From Trichopria drosophilae (Eukaryota > Arthropoda > Insecta > Hymenoptera > Diapriidae), in the NCBI GenBank assembly GCA_030407085.1, contig CM059582.1, positions 161,378,001 through 161,442,000 of the forward strand: 64,000 bases of DNA, given 5' to 3'. The position numbers were made by a program, and so were the translations under genes. The notes beneath the pieces are model-generated. The model had not been told where the DNA came from, searched no databases, and saw only the letters and a list, made by a program, of their open reading frames with translations. This document shows positions 13,261 through 23,173 of the stretch, one piece after another. Numbering within the stretch: position 1 is the first letter of the stretch; every line of letters starts with the position of its first letter.

Positions 13261-13641
13261 ATATAGGTAGATATTTGTTTTTAATTTGTTTTCTTTTAAG
13301 AAAATGTGTACTAATCCATCTAATAAATGTTTTTTATCAAACCACTCATTTACTCGTTTACAATAAATAAATATTCATTAAGAGAATATTACGTGGGGAA
13401 AAGTTAATTCACTTATTGCAAGTGTACATAAGTAATTATTGTAGAAGTGTCTCAACCTTAAAAAAGTTCATGCCGGCTTTAGAGATTGAATTTAGATTCA
13501 TTTGTAGGAGCTCCTAGTTGGTTAGTCAAAGCCATTTGGGAACATTCTCATCGAGTTCTTCCTTTCTTTTCAATTTTTTAGGAAACCGCACACAGTAATT
13601 AGAATAGCTTTTATGAAATAGAGCGTGCATTAACCACGCTT

Positions 13642-14031
13642 AGCTGTGAAAAATTTCAGGTAGGATTCTTATGAGAATCACATGAGAATTTGAAACAAGT
13701 ACCCTGTAAATTTCATATAAATGTTGTATAGTCCTCGTACTATATTAGGAAACACTATTCGACAATATTTGTGATTTGTATGAAAATTGTCCTGATTGTG
13801 ATGAGATTTTTATGTAATTTCCATAAAATTTCAATTCAAAACATTCATGATTGTATGCTCATAAAACTACTTAGTAAATTATTTTCTTTCGTGTAATACA
13901 ACTTTACATATTCCTTACGATACTTATGTGACTAATAGATGTACATAATGTCTATTTACGACAATTGTAAGACATTTGTTTCAATTTTTCATGAGATTCT
14001 CTTAAAATCCTACTTAACATTTTTCGCAGGG
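13642..14031. mobile_element. about 390-bp MITE, family C, copy 1
   Basis: It aligns end to end with 27849-28217. Ends are imperfect inverted repeats (GTGAAAAATTTCAGGTAGGA at left, ACATTTTTCGCAGGG at right). Shared internal blocks include AAATTTCATATAAATGTTGT and AAACATTCATGATTGTATGC. Non-coding. Confidence 0.8.
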
Positions 14032-14944
14032 CTATGCGGCATAGTGACATCCCTTAGTGTCACCTTTTTCTTTTCAAAAAATGTTTGTGACATGTACTAT
14101 AGTCCGCGGATATAATTTTCTATAAGGAAAGCTTAAAAACTGATTGGTCATAAGCACACTTTTGTTATAATAAAATATATAATAAAGCACGTTATTTTCA
14201 CAATAAATGTAATTCCGACAAAGTTACATGATAAACATATTTTGAAAAAAATATATGAAGTTTTTCGGGTCGCTGATTATGAATGGGGTGTCAATACAAA
14301 TTAAAAATGACAGATAGAACATGGCCATTATATTCGAGCCCCCATTTTCAATTGTGATAATCTGGTATCATATTCGTAATAAGTGATCTAGAGAACCTGC
14401 TACTAACAAAAATTTCAACTCGGTTTCATGTAAAGCAAAATGTATGCTTCAAAGGGTTAATCCACCAAAAGTTTAAGTAAATTGCAAAAAATTACATTAA
14501 GGCTTGCGAAAAAATGTTTGAGGTCTCTTTAACCAATTACATACATCCATATATTGATGGAATCATTCTCCTTGTTCTTCACTGTAGTCTCCAAGGTTTG
14601 CAGGGAGTTAGCCAAGATGAGAATTTAGGAAATGCTTTTGAGATTCATCAAGCAACGTAAATTTTTAAAATTTTCTACCAACTCTTTAACCAAATTCTGG
14701 CAATGGTCACTACTCTCATTTCCTAAAAATTTCTGAGATACATTCTTGAAACTGAAATTCCGCTTTTTCAAAATCATTTATAAGTTTAATGAAACAGACA
14801 AATAGGACAAACGGTACTCGATCTAATTCAGAAAATTATTGTAAAGTACATATATTCAGCTATTTTTTTTGCGATTTACTCGAAATTATCGGGGTACAAA
14901 AAATATACACTTGATTCAGATCAAAACATTTTTTCCCGAATTTT
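14032..14944. other. intergenic stretch with a copy of the GTCGCTGATTA motif
   Basis: Near 14266 the sequence TTCGGGTCGCTGATTATG marks another copy of the dispersed motif seen at about 1205, 15402, 16762, 16880 and 27135. Otherwise nothing is recognised. Confidence 0.35.
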
Positions 14945-17162
14945 CTCGCACATATTAATCCGTTAACGTCAAAATTGCACAGTCTGCCTGGTACGACTTT
15001 CGTCGCTTGTATCATTGCAAAATAATTGAAGTACTCATTTGTTAAGTAGCTTACTGACTATTTTCAAGGGTACTCTTTCGAATGGCGAGGTCAAAATTTG
15101 TAAAAAATTAATGTTTACACTAAATAATGCCGAAAATATCTGAAAAAACATCAATTTTTTTAAGTATTTTTTTTAATTTGAAATTTATATGGGAAAACGG
15201 ATGATAGGCGACTGGAAAAATACATCAAAAGTTCATAAAATGTCTGTTCTGAAGAGATATGACAATAGAATTGGTTTATTTCATCATAGAAAATCCAAAA
15301 AGGCGGCTTTTTTGATGATAGATTTCGGAAGTTTTCGGAGATCGGATTTTAAAGGAATTCTATCATGTTTTCAAACAAGTAACATTATTTTATAGGTTTT
15401 TGGGGTCGCTGATTACAAATGCGAGCTCAAAATGATGAAATTCAAAATGGCGGATCCAATATGGCGGACAAAAAATACAAAATAGCCTGAATCAGGATGG
15501 ATCTTGATAGTCGCTGGTCGTGAAACAGATCACAAAATATTGACATTCAAAATGGCGGTTCCAATATGCAGGACTAAAAATGGTAAAACAATTTGATTTT
15601 AATGAAACTAGAAAATAACAGTACTTCAATAATATTTTGAGATTGTTCTCTTCCGAAATTACGCATCACATATATTCATTTATTTTATGTAATAGAAAGA
15701 ATGATTGAAGTATCTTTGGCCGTTTATTCTACGTTAGTAAACGATGTCCGATTCTCACCGCGAGGATGTGTAGGTATCTATTGAGAATCTTTTTTTCTGC
15801 GTTTTGATTTTTTGAATTTTGTTTTATTTATTTTGTTATATACTTTTTCTTAGAGTCCATAACAGTAATCAAATTGATGCCACTATTTGTGTCATTTTTA
15901 TACTCGGTTTACGAGCAACTGGCACTTTGAGGAAAGACCGGATGAAAGAGTCCAATAACATCGATAAAAATGCCCGTCGAAGAACATTTGGAGTAAAAAA
16001 TGACACAAATAGTGGCATCAATTTTATTACTGTTATGGACTCTAAACCCGTTTCAATCATTTCGTCTGCTGCTGGAGTCACATCATTGTTGCCAGTAAAG
16101 CGTTATAATAAAGAAAAAGGCGAGAAAATGGATTTAGAATTACCCCATGCCTTTACAATTTATAACAAATTCATGGGAGGGGTTGACTTACACGACCAGC
16201 CTTGTAATAACATTTTACCGATTATAAGGTCAAACAAATTGACATAGGTCGTGTTTGTATGAATTATACAAGCTTTAATTACAAACGCGAATGTGTTGTA
16301 TAATTCTGCTAGCCCCCCCCCCCCATAAAGAGTTGGAATAAAAGAGTTTGCACTGCATATTTCCAGATCCTACCTTGAAAAGGCAAAAACCATACAATTC
16401 AAACCCTAAAACGTCAGCAAAAATGTCATAAATGCCAAAGGTACTCTCATTCATTCTTTCTATTACATAAAATAAATTAATATATGTGATGCGTAATTTC
16501 GGAAGAGAACAATCTCAACATATTATTGAATTACTGTTAATTTTTAGTTTCATTAAAATCATGTTGTTTTATCATTTTTAGCCCTGCATATTGGAACTGC
16601 CATTTTGAATGTCAATATTTTGTGAACTATTTAACAACCAGCGACCACTGAAACCCCCAAATACTAAGATTCACACATATCGAGGCTATTTCGCACCACT
16701 TTGTCCGCCATATTGCATCCGCCAATTTGAATTTCAGAATTTTAAGCTCGGATTCGTAATCAGCGACCCCAAAAACCCCCGACTACCAAGATCCATCCTG
16801 ATCCAGGCTATTTTGCATTTTGTGTGCTCCATATTGGATCCCGTATGTTGAATTTCACAATTTTGAGCTCGGCATCGTAATCAGCGACCCCAAAAACCCC
16901 CGACTACCAAGATCCATCTTGATCCAGGCTATTTTAGATTTTTTGTCCATCATATTCGATCCGCCATTTTTCATATATTTTTAGCATTATTTAGTGTAAA
17001 CATTATTTTTTTGCAAATTTTGACCACGCCATTCGAGAGAGTACCCTTGAAAATAGTCGGTAAGCTTCTTTACAAATGAGTACTTCAATTATTTTGCAAT
17101 GATACAAGCGAAGAAAGTCCTACCAAGAGGAATGTGCAATTTTGACGTTAACAAATGTGATG
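14945..17162. mobile_element. piggyBac relic between inverted arms of about 700 bp
   Basis: The left arm (about 14945-15715) and right arm (about 16436-17162) are inverted copies: for example GTGTAAACAT near 16995 answers ATGTTTACAC near 15110, and the TTCGGAAGAGAACAATCTCA block near 16498 answers 15640-15660. Both arms carry the GGTCGCTGATTAC / AATGGCGGATCC motif; the right arm has it in tandem (16740-16790 and 16860-16910). The centre holds a piggyBac transposase fragment. Borders are approximate and the long arms may be secondary, since classical piggyBac ends are short. Confidence 0.7.
15906..16247 (+). pseudogene. piggyBac-family transposase fragment
   Basis: The frame reads GLRATGTLRKDRMKES, then PVKRYNKEKGEKMDLELPHA and YNKFMGGVDLHDQP, which match the late catalytic part of DDE_Tnp_1_7 (piggyBac) transposases, including the typical YN.MGGVD.hD block with its catalytic Asp. 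Only about 114 of some 550-600 residues remain; the N-terminal part and the C-terminal Cys-rich domain are absent. Part of the fragment (15991-16043) is duplicated in inverse orientation immediately upstream at 15852-15905. Confidence 0.85.
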
Positions 17163-17765
17163 TTTAACCCATTTCGTACCAAAGTATCAGTTTTGACCGT
17201 CAGCGTTCAACGACGTATTACTATATATTTTCAGCCCCGAAAAAAGTCGATAAAGCCATAAAGTCCACTATTTTCGAGGTCGTTCTATCGATGTAAGCCA
17301 ATGTTCTCTTTAATAAAGAAAATGAAGGGTAGTTTTAAGGCTATTTTTTTTTTCAAAAAAGTGTAACTTTCAATGCAAAATACACCATAAAATTCAGTGA
17401 AATTACCAAAAACAGGGCGGTCGAGATCCAATATAAAGAGTTATGACATTTGCTTATTTAATTTGTTACTTCTAAGGGTTTCAAAACCACCCTTAACTCA
17501 TAAGAGTCAAATAAAAACAAAAATTATGAATTGTTGGAAAATGGTAGACTTTTTGAAAACTTGTTGTGGTACAAAAAGTTCTTAGAATCGATCAAAGAAT
17601 GCGCTAATTTTTTTCGGTATTTTTTGAATACTTTTTTGTACAGTTTAAAATTCCAAAATGGCGAAAAATTCAAAATTTTGTTTAATTGTTTGCGTGCGTG
17701 CGTGCGTGTGTGCGTAAATCTGAAAAATGAAGCTTACGAATAACATTTGCCATGCTTTCCCATCA
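17163..17765. other. AT-rich stretch with a short GTGC simple repeat
   Basis: A (GTGC)n-type run lies at about 17691-17716. Open frames here are short and resemble nothing known. Confidence 0.4.
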
Positions 17766-17769
17766 AAAA

Positions 17770-18045
17770 TGAATGTATTTTAACGAATGATGGCTTATTT
17801 TTTCGAGAAAAAGAATCTCTACAACTTTACCGAAAGAATATTTTCAAATCTTTTACTTGATCACTAAAATTATTCGGAAATTGTGAAAAGTAATAATTTC
17901 TTGTAAATAAATAGAGATGTTTGAAATTAGCTTCAGAAATTTGCAAAAATTGTACGGTAAACTTGTAGATAATCTTTTTTTCGTTAAAATAAGCCATCAC
18001 TCGTCAAAATCTATTTCAATATTGAAAATTCTTAACTGGCAAAAC
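17770..18045. repeat. imperfect inverted repeat, about 65-bp arms
   Basis: The arm at 17770-17835 (GATGGCTTATTTTTTCGAG) pairs with 17955-18030 (CGTTAAAATAAGCCATCAC). It looks like a small non-coding palindromic element. Confidence 0.55.
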
Positions 18046-18146
18046 GAAGAAAATTTGAATCATTAATAAAATGTGTTTAACAAATTATTTTTGGAGTTCT
18101 CAAGTTTTGTTTGATAACAGTAATGCTTTCTTTCCTCAAGAATATC

Positions 18147-18843
18147 ATTAACCCTTTTTTGTTCCCAAAATGAGAGAAGCAGGTACGTCAACATCAGCTC
18201 AATTTCTACAATGGAAAGAATTTTTTTTAATTTTTAGAAAATACATTTCCGACTATTTTGAAATGTGCTCTATCGATTCCCGCCAAGAAAATGGAAAAAA
18301 AACGATTATTTCTGCAAAAATTTGATCATCAAAATGATCATAATTTTCATCCATAACCAGTCAATATTTATATCATCATTATGAAACTAAAAAAAAAACT
18401 TTCTATGATCTTTCTATTTCAAGAAATTAATCATTTTGAAAAAAGGGGTTTTGTTCCGCTGCCATTTTGAATTGGCCATTGCTTCTAAAAAATGTTCTAT
18501 TAGTATATTATTTTTAACAATATTTTAACAATATTTTAACAATATTTTAACAATCGGGATTACTTTTTATATATATGCATTTTATTGATTATAATCCATT
18601 TCGGCGGAGAAAATCGTGAAAAATAATAAAAAACGACCTAAAAAACATGGCATTTTTTATTATTTTGCAAAATTTTTGCAGAAATGTTTTTTTTTGGCCA
18701 TTTTCTTGACGGGAATCGATAGAACACACTTCAAAATAGTCGGAAATGTATTTTCCAAAGTTAAACAAAAATTCTTTCCACTGCAGAAACTTAGCTGATG
18801 TTGACGTACCTGCTTCTCTCATTTTGAAAAAAAAAGGGTTAAT
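18147..18843. mobile_element. inverted-repeat element, about 700 bp
   Basis: Left arm 18147-18325 (ATTAACCCTTTTTT, GAGAGAAGCAGGTACGTCAA) is matched inversely by 18658-18843 (TTGACGTACCTGCTTCTCTC, AAAGGGTTAAT). A 12-bp unit AACAATATTTTA is repeated about three times at 18517-18553. Open frames in the arms are by-products of the palindrome. Confidence 0.7.
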
Positions 18844-18875
18844 AATGAAAATTAATTTGTTGGAAACGGTATATA

Positions 18876-19172
18876 CAGGGTCATCGAAAAGTATCGGACC
18901 CCCCTAATATCTTCAGTTAGAATGCACTTAGGAGAAAATGTCCAATAGCAAAGTTGTATGGTTTCAAGCGGGGAGTAAGATGATGACCTTGACTTTGACC
19001 TTGACCATGTCCTTCAAGGCCATTTCAAGGTCAATCTTATTTTTTTAAATAGAACCCCCTACATTTTATTGCATATTCTTATAGCTTATCTCGAGAGCTT
19101 TCCAAAACACTATAATAAAATATTTTTTTATTAAGTACTTTTTGAGTTATAAAGGTTTGAAGTTAACAATTT
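18876..19172 (+). repeat. left inverted terminal repeat of the DD41D transposon
   Basis: Matches 21154-21450 in reverse complement. It contains two TGACCTTGA motifs (18984-18992, 18996-19004) and two opposite ones, TCAAGGCCA (19014-19022) and TCAAGGTCA (19025-19033). Confidence 0.9.
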
Positions 19173-19176
19173 GTTA

Positions 19177-19304
19177 AGTGGTGTGCGAGTCCGACCAGTT
19201 AAGGCAAGAGTGGTGTGCGAGTCCGACCAGTTAAGGCAAGAGTGGTGTACGAGTCCGACCAGTTAAGGTAAGAGTGATGTGTGAGTCCGGCCAGTTAAGG
19301 CAAA
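19177..19304. repeat. 4 x 32-bp tandem repeat inside the transposon
   Basis: Units start at 19177, 19209, 19241 and 19273. Each has GTGTGCGAGTCCGACCAGTT or a close variant followed by AAGGCAAG; units 1 and 2 are identical, unit 4 is the most diverged. They directly adjoin the left ITR, between it and the 3' end of the transposase gene. Confidence 0.9.
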
Positions 19305-19355
19305 TTTAATTCCAATTGGTTAGCTTGGGCAAAATATTTAATTGTACCAAACAAT

Positions 19356-20432
19356 TCACAACAAATGTTCAAATTGTTGCCCTTCAACAGCCTGGCAATG
19401 TGTCAATCTGTTATAAACAGCCGAAACCGCATTCCGGTACGTTTCTGGCGGTATTAGTTCTATCTCTCGAGTTATTCTCCCTCTTAAATCATCTAAATCG
19501 TGAGGCTTGGTGGCATAAACTTTACTTTTCAAGTAACCCCACAAAAAAAAGTCAAGTGGGGTCAAGTCCGGAGACCGAGGTGGCCACTCAATATGACCCC
19601 TTCGCCATATCCACCTGTCCTGAAAGACCTCATTCAAATATTGACGGACAATGACACCATAATGAGGTGGAGCTCCATCCTGTTGGAAATAAATTTCATC
19701 CATATTTCCACCAGCTATGTCTCGAATAGCTGGAACAATTTGTTCGCGAAGCATGACTAGGTATACTTGTGCTGTCAAATTGCCTTCAATGAAGAAAGGG
19801 CCAACTGGTCTACCATTAAGAATACCAGCCCATACGTTAACTTTTTGTGGATATTGAGTATGATTGTCTCTTTTCCAGTGAGGATTAACGTCACTCCTGT
19901 ATCTACAATTGTGTCTATTTACATTTCCAGTCAGTTCAAATGTTGCCTCATCAGAGAAAACAATATTATCAAGTAATAGAGGATCGTCGACAATCATCTC
20001 CATCATAAGATCACAAAATTCGATGCGTCTGTCAAAATCGTCTTCGGACAACTCTTGGACCAAATGGAGTTTGTATGGATGCCATTTATTCAATTTCAGA
20101 ATTTTACTGACAGATGCATGACCGATTTCGTGTTCTTGTGCAACGCGATTGATGGAAATATGGGGATCTTCAACGAAAGACTGTAAAACATCTAATGCCT
20201 TATCATTATTTGTTGCTGTTTTAGGTCTACCAGATTTTGGGCGGCTTTTAACGCTACCAATGGCCTCGAAACGTTGAATAGTACGGATTACAGTACTTTT
20301 GGAGATCCTATTATTTTCATTCCGAAAATTTTCATTAAATAATCGCGTTACTGTTTTATACCCTCTTTGTTGATCTCCCCATCCTCGCATCATTAACAGT
20401 GTTATTCGATCTCTTTCAGAAAGCTCCGCCAT
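19356..20432 (-). CDS. Tc1/mariner-superfamily transposase, DD41D type
   Basis: This 358-residue enzyme would cut and paste the element at TA sites in the nucleus. An N-terminal paired-like DNA-binding region holds helix-turn-helix segments (about residues 7-55 and 80-115) joined by a GRPKT motif (68-72). The RNase H-like catalytic core shows Asp161 (FSDEATFEL), Asp252 (FQQDGAPPH) and Asp294 (SPDLTPLDFFLWG). With 41 residues between the second and third Asp it fits the DD41D (rosa-like) group rather than mariner DD34D or Tc1 DD34E. Length is normal for the superfamily, with no stop or frameshift. The Met at 20432 is the first in the frame and is followed directly by the HTH. Annotation pipelines often label such proteins Tc3-like. 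Confidence 0.93.
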   Translation of the reverse strand: MAELSERDRITLLMMRGWGDQQRGYKTVTRLFNENFRNENNRISKSTVIRTIQRFEAIGSVKSRPKSGRPKTATNNDKALDVLQSFVEDPHISINRVAQEHEIGHASVSKILKLNKWHPYKLHLVQELSEDDFDRRIEFCDLMMEMIVDDPLLLDNIVFSDEATFELTGNVNRHNCRYRSDVNPHWKRDNHTQYPQKVNVWAGILNGRPVGPFFIEGNLTAQVYLVMLREQIVPAIRDIAGGNMDEIYFQQDGAPPHYGVIVRQYLNEVFQDRWIWRRGHIEWPPRSPDLTPLDFFLWGYLKSKVYATKPHDLDDLRGRITREIELIPPETYRNAVSAVYNRLTHCQAVEGQQFEHLL

Positions 20433-20971
20433 TCTTAATTAGAGCGAAGAAGAATTAATCAGGTAAGTGATAGGAAATTGATCTAGATAATTAAGTAGAG
20501 AAAAATACTAATTATTAAGTGTTGGTCCAACTATCGATTTGTTTATTTTAACCAGCACTAGCAAAAAGCTCGTTGAGCAACTGAAAATCTAATAGATCAA
20601 TTAATAATATTGACGAAAAATTTCTGGGCTATTGGAAACAAAATGAAGATGTTTGGGATAATCAATTGAAGCGCAATGGTTTCTTTTGTTACAGAAAAAA
20701 TTTTTGAGGCTGTTCGTTTTCGTCCACGAGGTGACTGCTGCTCGCTAAGAAGAAGACAGCACTGCATCAAAGTTTCAAATCAGTTATCCGTATTGTTTGC
20801 TCAAGAGCTCGTACATTGGTGCCTGCGAGAGTGAGAGAATAAAGATTGGCCAACGCTTTCGGTCAGATTCCCGCTAACGCCTTCGGAAATCACGCATTCG
20901 AGCAGCTTCTCGCGATTACGTTCGGGCAGTTTTTCGCCAGAGCCTATTAGCATAATTGCTTGAAGCCGTAC

Positions 20972-21045
20972 AATACTTTGCTATTGGACATTTTTCCAAA
21001 ATGCATTCTTACTGAAAATATTAGGTGGATCCGATTAATGTATTT
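20972..21045 (-). repeat. degenerate internal copy of the transposon terminus
   Basis: TTTGCTATTGGACATTTTTC ... AAAATATTAGGTGGATCCGA repeats, with several changes, the outermost 70-80 bp of the right ITR (21374-21440). It lies about 110 bp inside the inner end of that ITR, in the same orientation. Confidence 0.75.
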
Positions 21046-21153
21046 TCTTTAAACCAATTAATTGGTCTCATTATTCCGCACACAAAAGTATTAAGGTTAT
21101 GATTACTGAAAACTAAATAATATTTTACAAGATATTCTACATTTTGTGTCAAA

Positions 21154-21450
21154 AAATTGTTAACTTCAAACCTTTATAACTCAAAAAGTACTTAATAAAA
21201 AAATATTTTATTATAGTGTTTTGGAAAGCTCTCGAGATAAGCTATAAGAATATGCAATAAAATGTAGGGGGTTCTATTTAAAAAAATAAGATTGATCTTG
21301 AAATGACCTTGAAGGACATGGTCAAGGTCAAAGTCAAGGTCATCATCTTACTCCCCGCTTGAAACCATACAACTTTGCTATTGGACATTTTCTCCTAAGT
21401 GCATTCTAACTGAAGATATTAGGGGGGTCCGATACTTTTCGATGACCCTG
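21154..21450 (-). repeat. right inverted terminal repeat of the DD41D transposon
   Basis: Mirror of 18876-19172, ending CGATGACCCTG before TA. It carries the same cluster of four TCAAGGTCA-type motifs. Confidence 0.9.
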
Positions 21451-21495
21451 TATAATATTTTTCGTAAACATATTGGCTACGAGGGCGAGGCCTAC

Positions 21496-21926
21496 CCTCC
21501 CAACAACCCGATTAACGAAAAAGTATACGGAATCGATATTTTGCATTCTGTTTCTTTCTAGTGGCCAATTGATTATTCGAGAGTCTTATTCGAATTTATA
21601 CTATTTTATACGACCTGTAATACCAGAATTGAATTCATTCGGTCTTATACGATACCTTACGATACGAATAGCTTTAAATTCTGTTAATTTAATCGAAGAA
21701 TTAATTATATCGTTTTCAGTATTTCATAATTTTCGAAGAAATGTTGTTTTCTAGTTTTGAATTTAAATCATTCGATAATCCAAAGTAATAGTTTCTTTGA
21801 GGTTATGTGCGTTTATGTATCGCGTATAATATCGTATACACTCGCATTCGTAACTGAAAGAGTGGGAAAGAAACAGACTTATTTCCTATTAAATCATACA
21901 CAGATTTTTCGTATACTTTTTACTTC
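21496..21926. mobile_element. palindromic GAAAAAGTATAC element, copy 2, without the MITE
   Basis: Ends AACGAAAAAGTATACGGAAT and TTTTTCGTATACTTTT. It is in the opposite orientation to copy 1 (6603-11706) and preserves the site that is filled there: near 21775-21805 the sequence runs from the ATTATC block through CAAAGTAATAG to GAGGTTATGTGCG without interruption. About 430 bp, non-coding. Confidence 0.8.
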
Positions 21927-22760
21927 GACCCAGACCTTAGGTCTGGACGAAGTATTGAATTTAGTCACTTCGGGCATAAAAATTACCCTATAGTTTTTTA
22001 TCAAATGTCGACGTTTCAGACCCGTTTTTTTTTGTCTCGCGATAACTCGCGAACGGCTAAGCGTATTGACATAAATTTCACCAGCCCCTCGGGCGCGGTG
22101 ATCACCTACGGGCGCATAAGTTCTTTTACGCCCTTGGTACGAAATAGTATATTACTCAACGAGGGAGGTAAAATAAAGAATGTCTCAGACTGCGTGTAAT
22201 TTTTACCTGAGGTGAAGCCGAGGGAGGAAAGTTGCAGCTTTCGTCCCAGTGTGATGAAAATAACTATTTCGATATATATAAAAGATGTCTTATAGATATC
22301 TAAAAGATATCCGTCAGAGATCTTTTCGAAACTTTCAACATATCTTCGAAGAATTATATGTATATATTGTATATATAAGATCATAATGATACAGACAGTA
22401 ATTAGTAAAACACTGTAAACATGTAATATGGATCGATTAGTCTATTATAATACAAGTGCATGAAGTAAGTATTTTGCAACTTTTATTTATTAATACTTCG
22501 GCTGGCCTGTTGTCGGGGTCGAAGTTTTGAAAATGCTCATTTTCACTTTTCATACATATAAGAAACACTATATTGTTGTAACGTATCTATCGAAGCCACT
22601 TGGACCTAAATATGATTGGACCCCCAAATATCAATATAATTTTATAATGTAATTGAAATCTGTTAGTAAACAAACGAGTATTAAGGAATAGCCGACTCTA
22701 CTGGGTCGAAGTTTCTGAGCGAGCGAAGCGAGCGAGGCACCACGCCAACACTGGTTCGTT
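21927..22760. mobile_element. uncharacterised insertion with TTCGACCC inverted ends
   Basis: It begins ACTTCGACCCAGACCTTAGG and toward the right has ACTGGGTCGAAGTTTC (22699-22714), the inverse, followed by GAGCGAGCGAAGCGAGCGAG. A third GGGGTCGAAGTTTTG is at 22517. Patches are richer in G+C (CTCGCGATAACTCGCGAACG). It separates two copies of the GAAAAAGTATAC element. No family recognised; borders approximate. Confidence 0.45.
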
Positions 22761-22761
22761 T

Positions 22762-23165
22762 GTTGGGAAACTATATAAAGTATACAAAAAATCTGTATAC
22801 GATTTATTACGAAATAAGTTTATTTCCCGCTCTTTCAGTTACGAATGCGAGTGTATACGATATTTGGAATGCGTTAAATATATGTACGGTATCGTATGAG
22901 ATCGAATGAATTCAACTCTGGAATTACAGGTCGTATAAAATAGTATAAATTCGAATAAGAATCGGGGATAATCAATACGCCCCTAGAAAGAAACAGGATG
23001 CAAAATATCGATTCCGTATACTTTTTCGTTTATTGGAATATCAATACGCGCCTAGAAAGAAACAGATGCAAAATATCGATTCCGTATACTTTTTCGGTTA
23101 TTGGGATAATCAATACGCCCCCAGAAATATACAGAATGTAAAATATCGATTCCGTATACTTTCTG
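22762..23165. mobile_element. palindromic GAAAAAGTATAC element, copy 3, with triplicated end
   Basis: Left end TTGTTGGGAAACTATATAAA then AAGTATAC; the interior matches copies 1 and 2 but lacks their middle portion. The right terminal segment of about 62-66 bp (AATCAATACGCCCCTAGAAA ... ATTCCGTATACTTTTTCG) occurs three times in tandem, at about 22975, 23037 and 23103. Confidence 0.75.
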
Positions 23166-23173
23166 GTTTATTG

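Larger units (their letters stand above)
18876..21450 (-). mobile_element. intact-looking DD41D Tc1/mariner-type transposon with long ITRs
   Basis: 2575 bp, flanked by TA (18874-18875 and 21451-21452). Inverted terminal repeats of about 297 bp (18876-19172 and about 21154-21450) begin CAGGGTCATCGAAAAG and differ at only about two positions by eye. The transposase gene lies on the minus strand (19356-20432) and is uninterrupted. Between the left ITR and the gene are four 32-bp tandem repeats. The near identity of the ITRs and open frame imply recent insertion and possible activity. Confidence 0.9.

Noticed and set aside
15819..15905. N-terminal part of the piggyBac open frame as protein
   Set aside because: Most of it (15852-15905) is an inverted copy of downstream coding sequence, so its translation is meaningless.
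19177..19304. CRISPR-like array
   Set aside because: The 32-bp units are directly adjacent with no spacers, inside a eukaryotic transposon.
19546..19566. Asp289 (SPDL) as the third catalytic residue, giving DD36D
   Set aside because: In Mos1 the catalytic Asp284 is the Asp five residues after the SPD Asp (LAPSD); the equivalent here is Asp294, giving 41 intervening residues.
19500..20121. Plus-strand frames opposite the transposase
   Set aside because: Antisense shadows of the minus-strand transposase gene.
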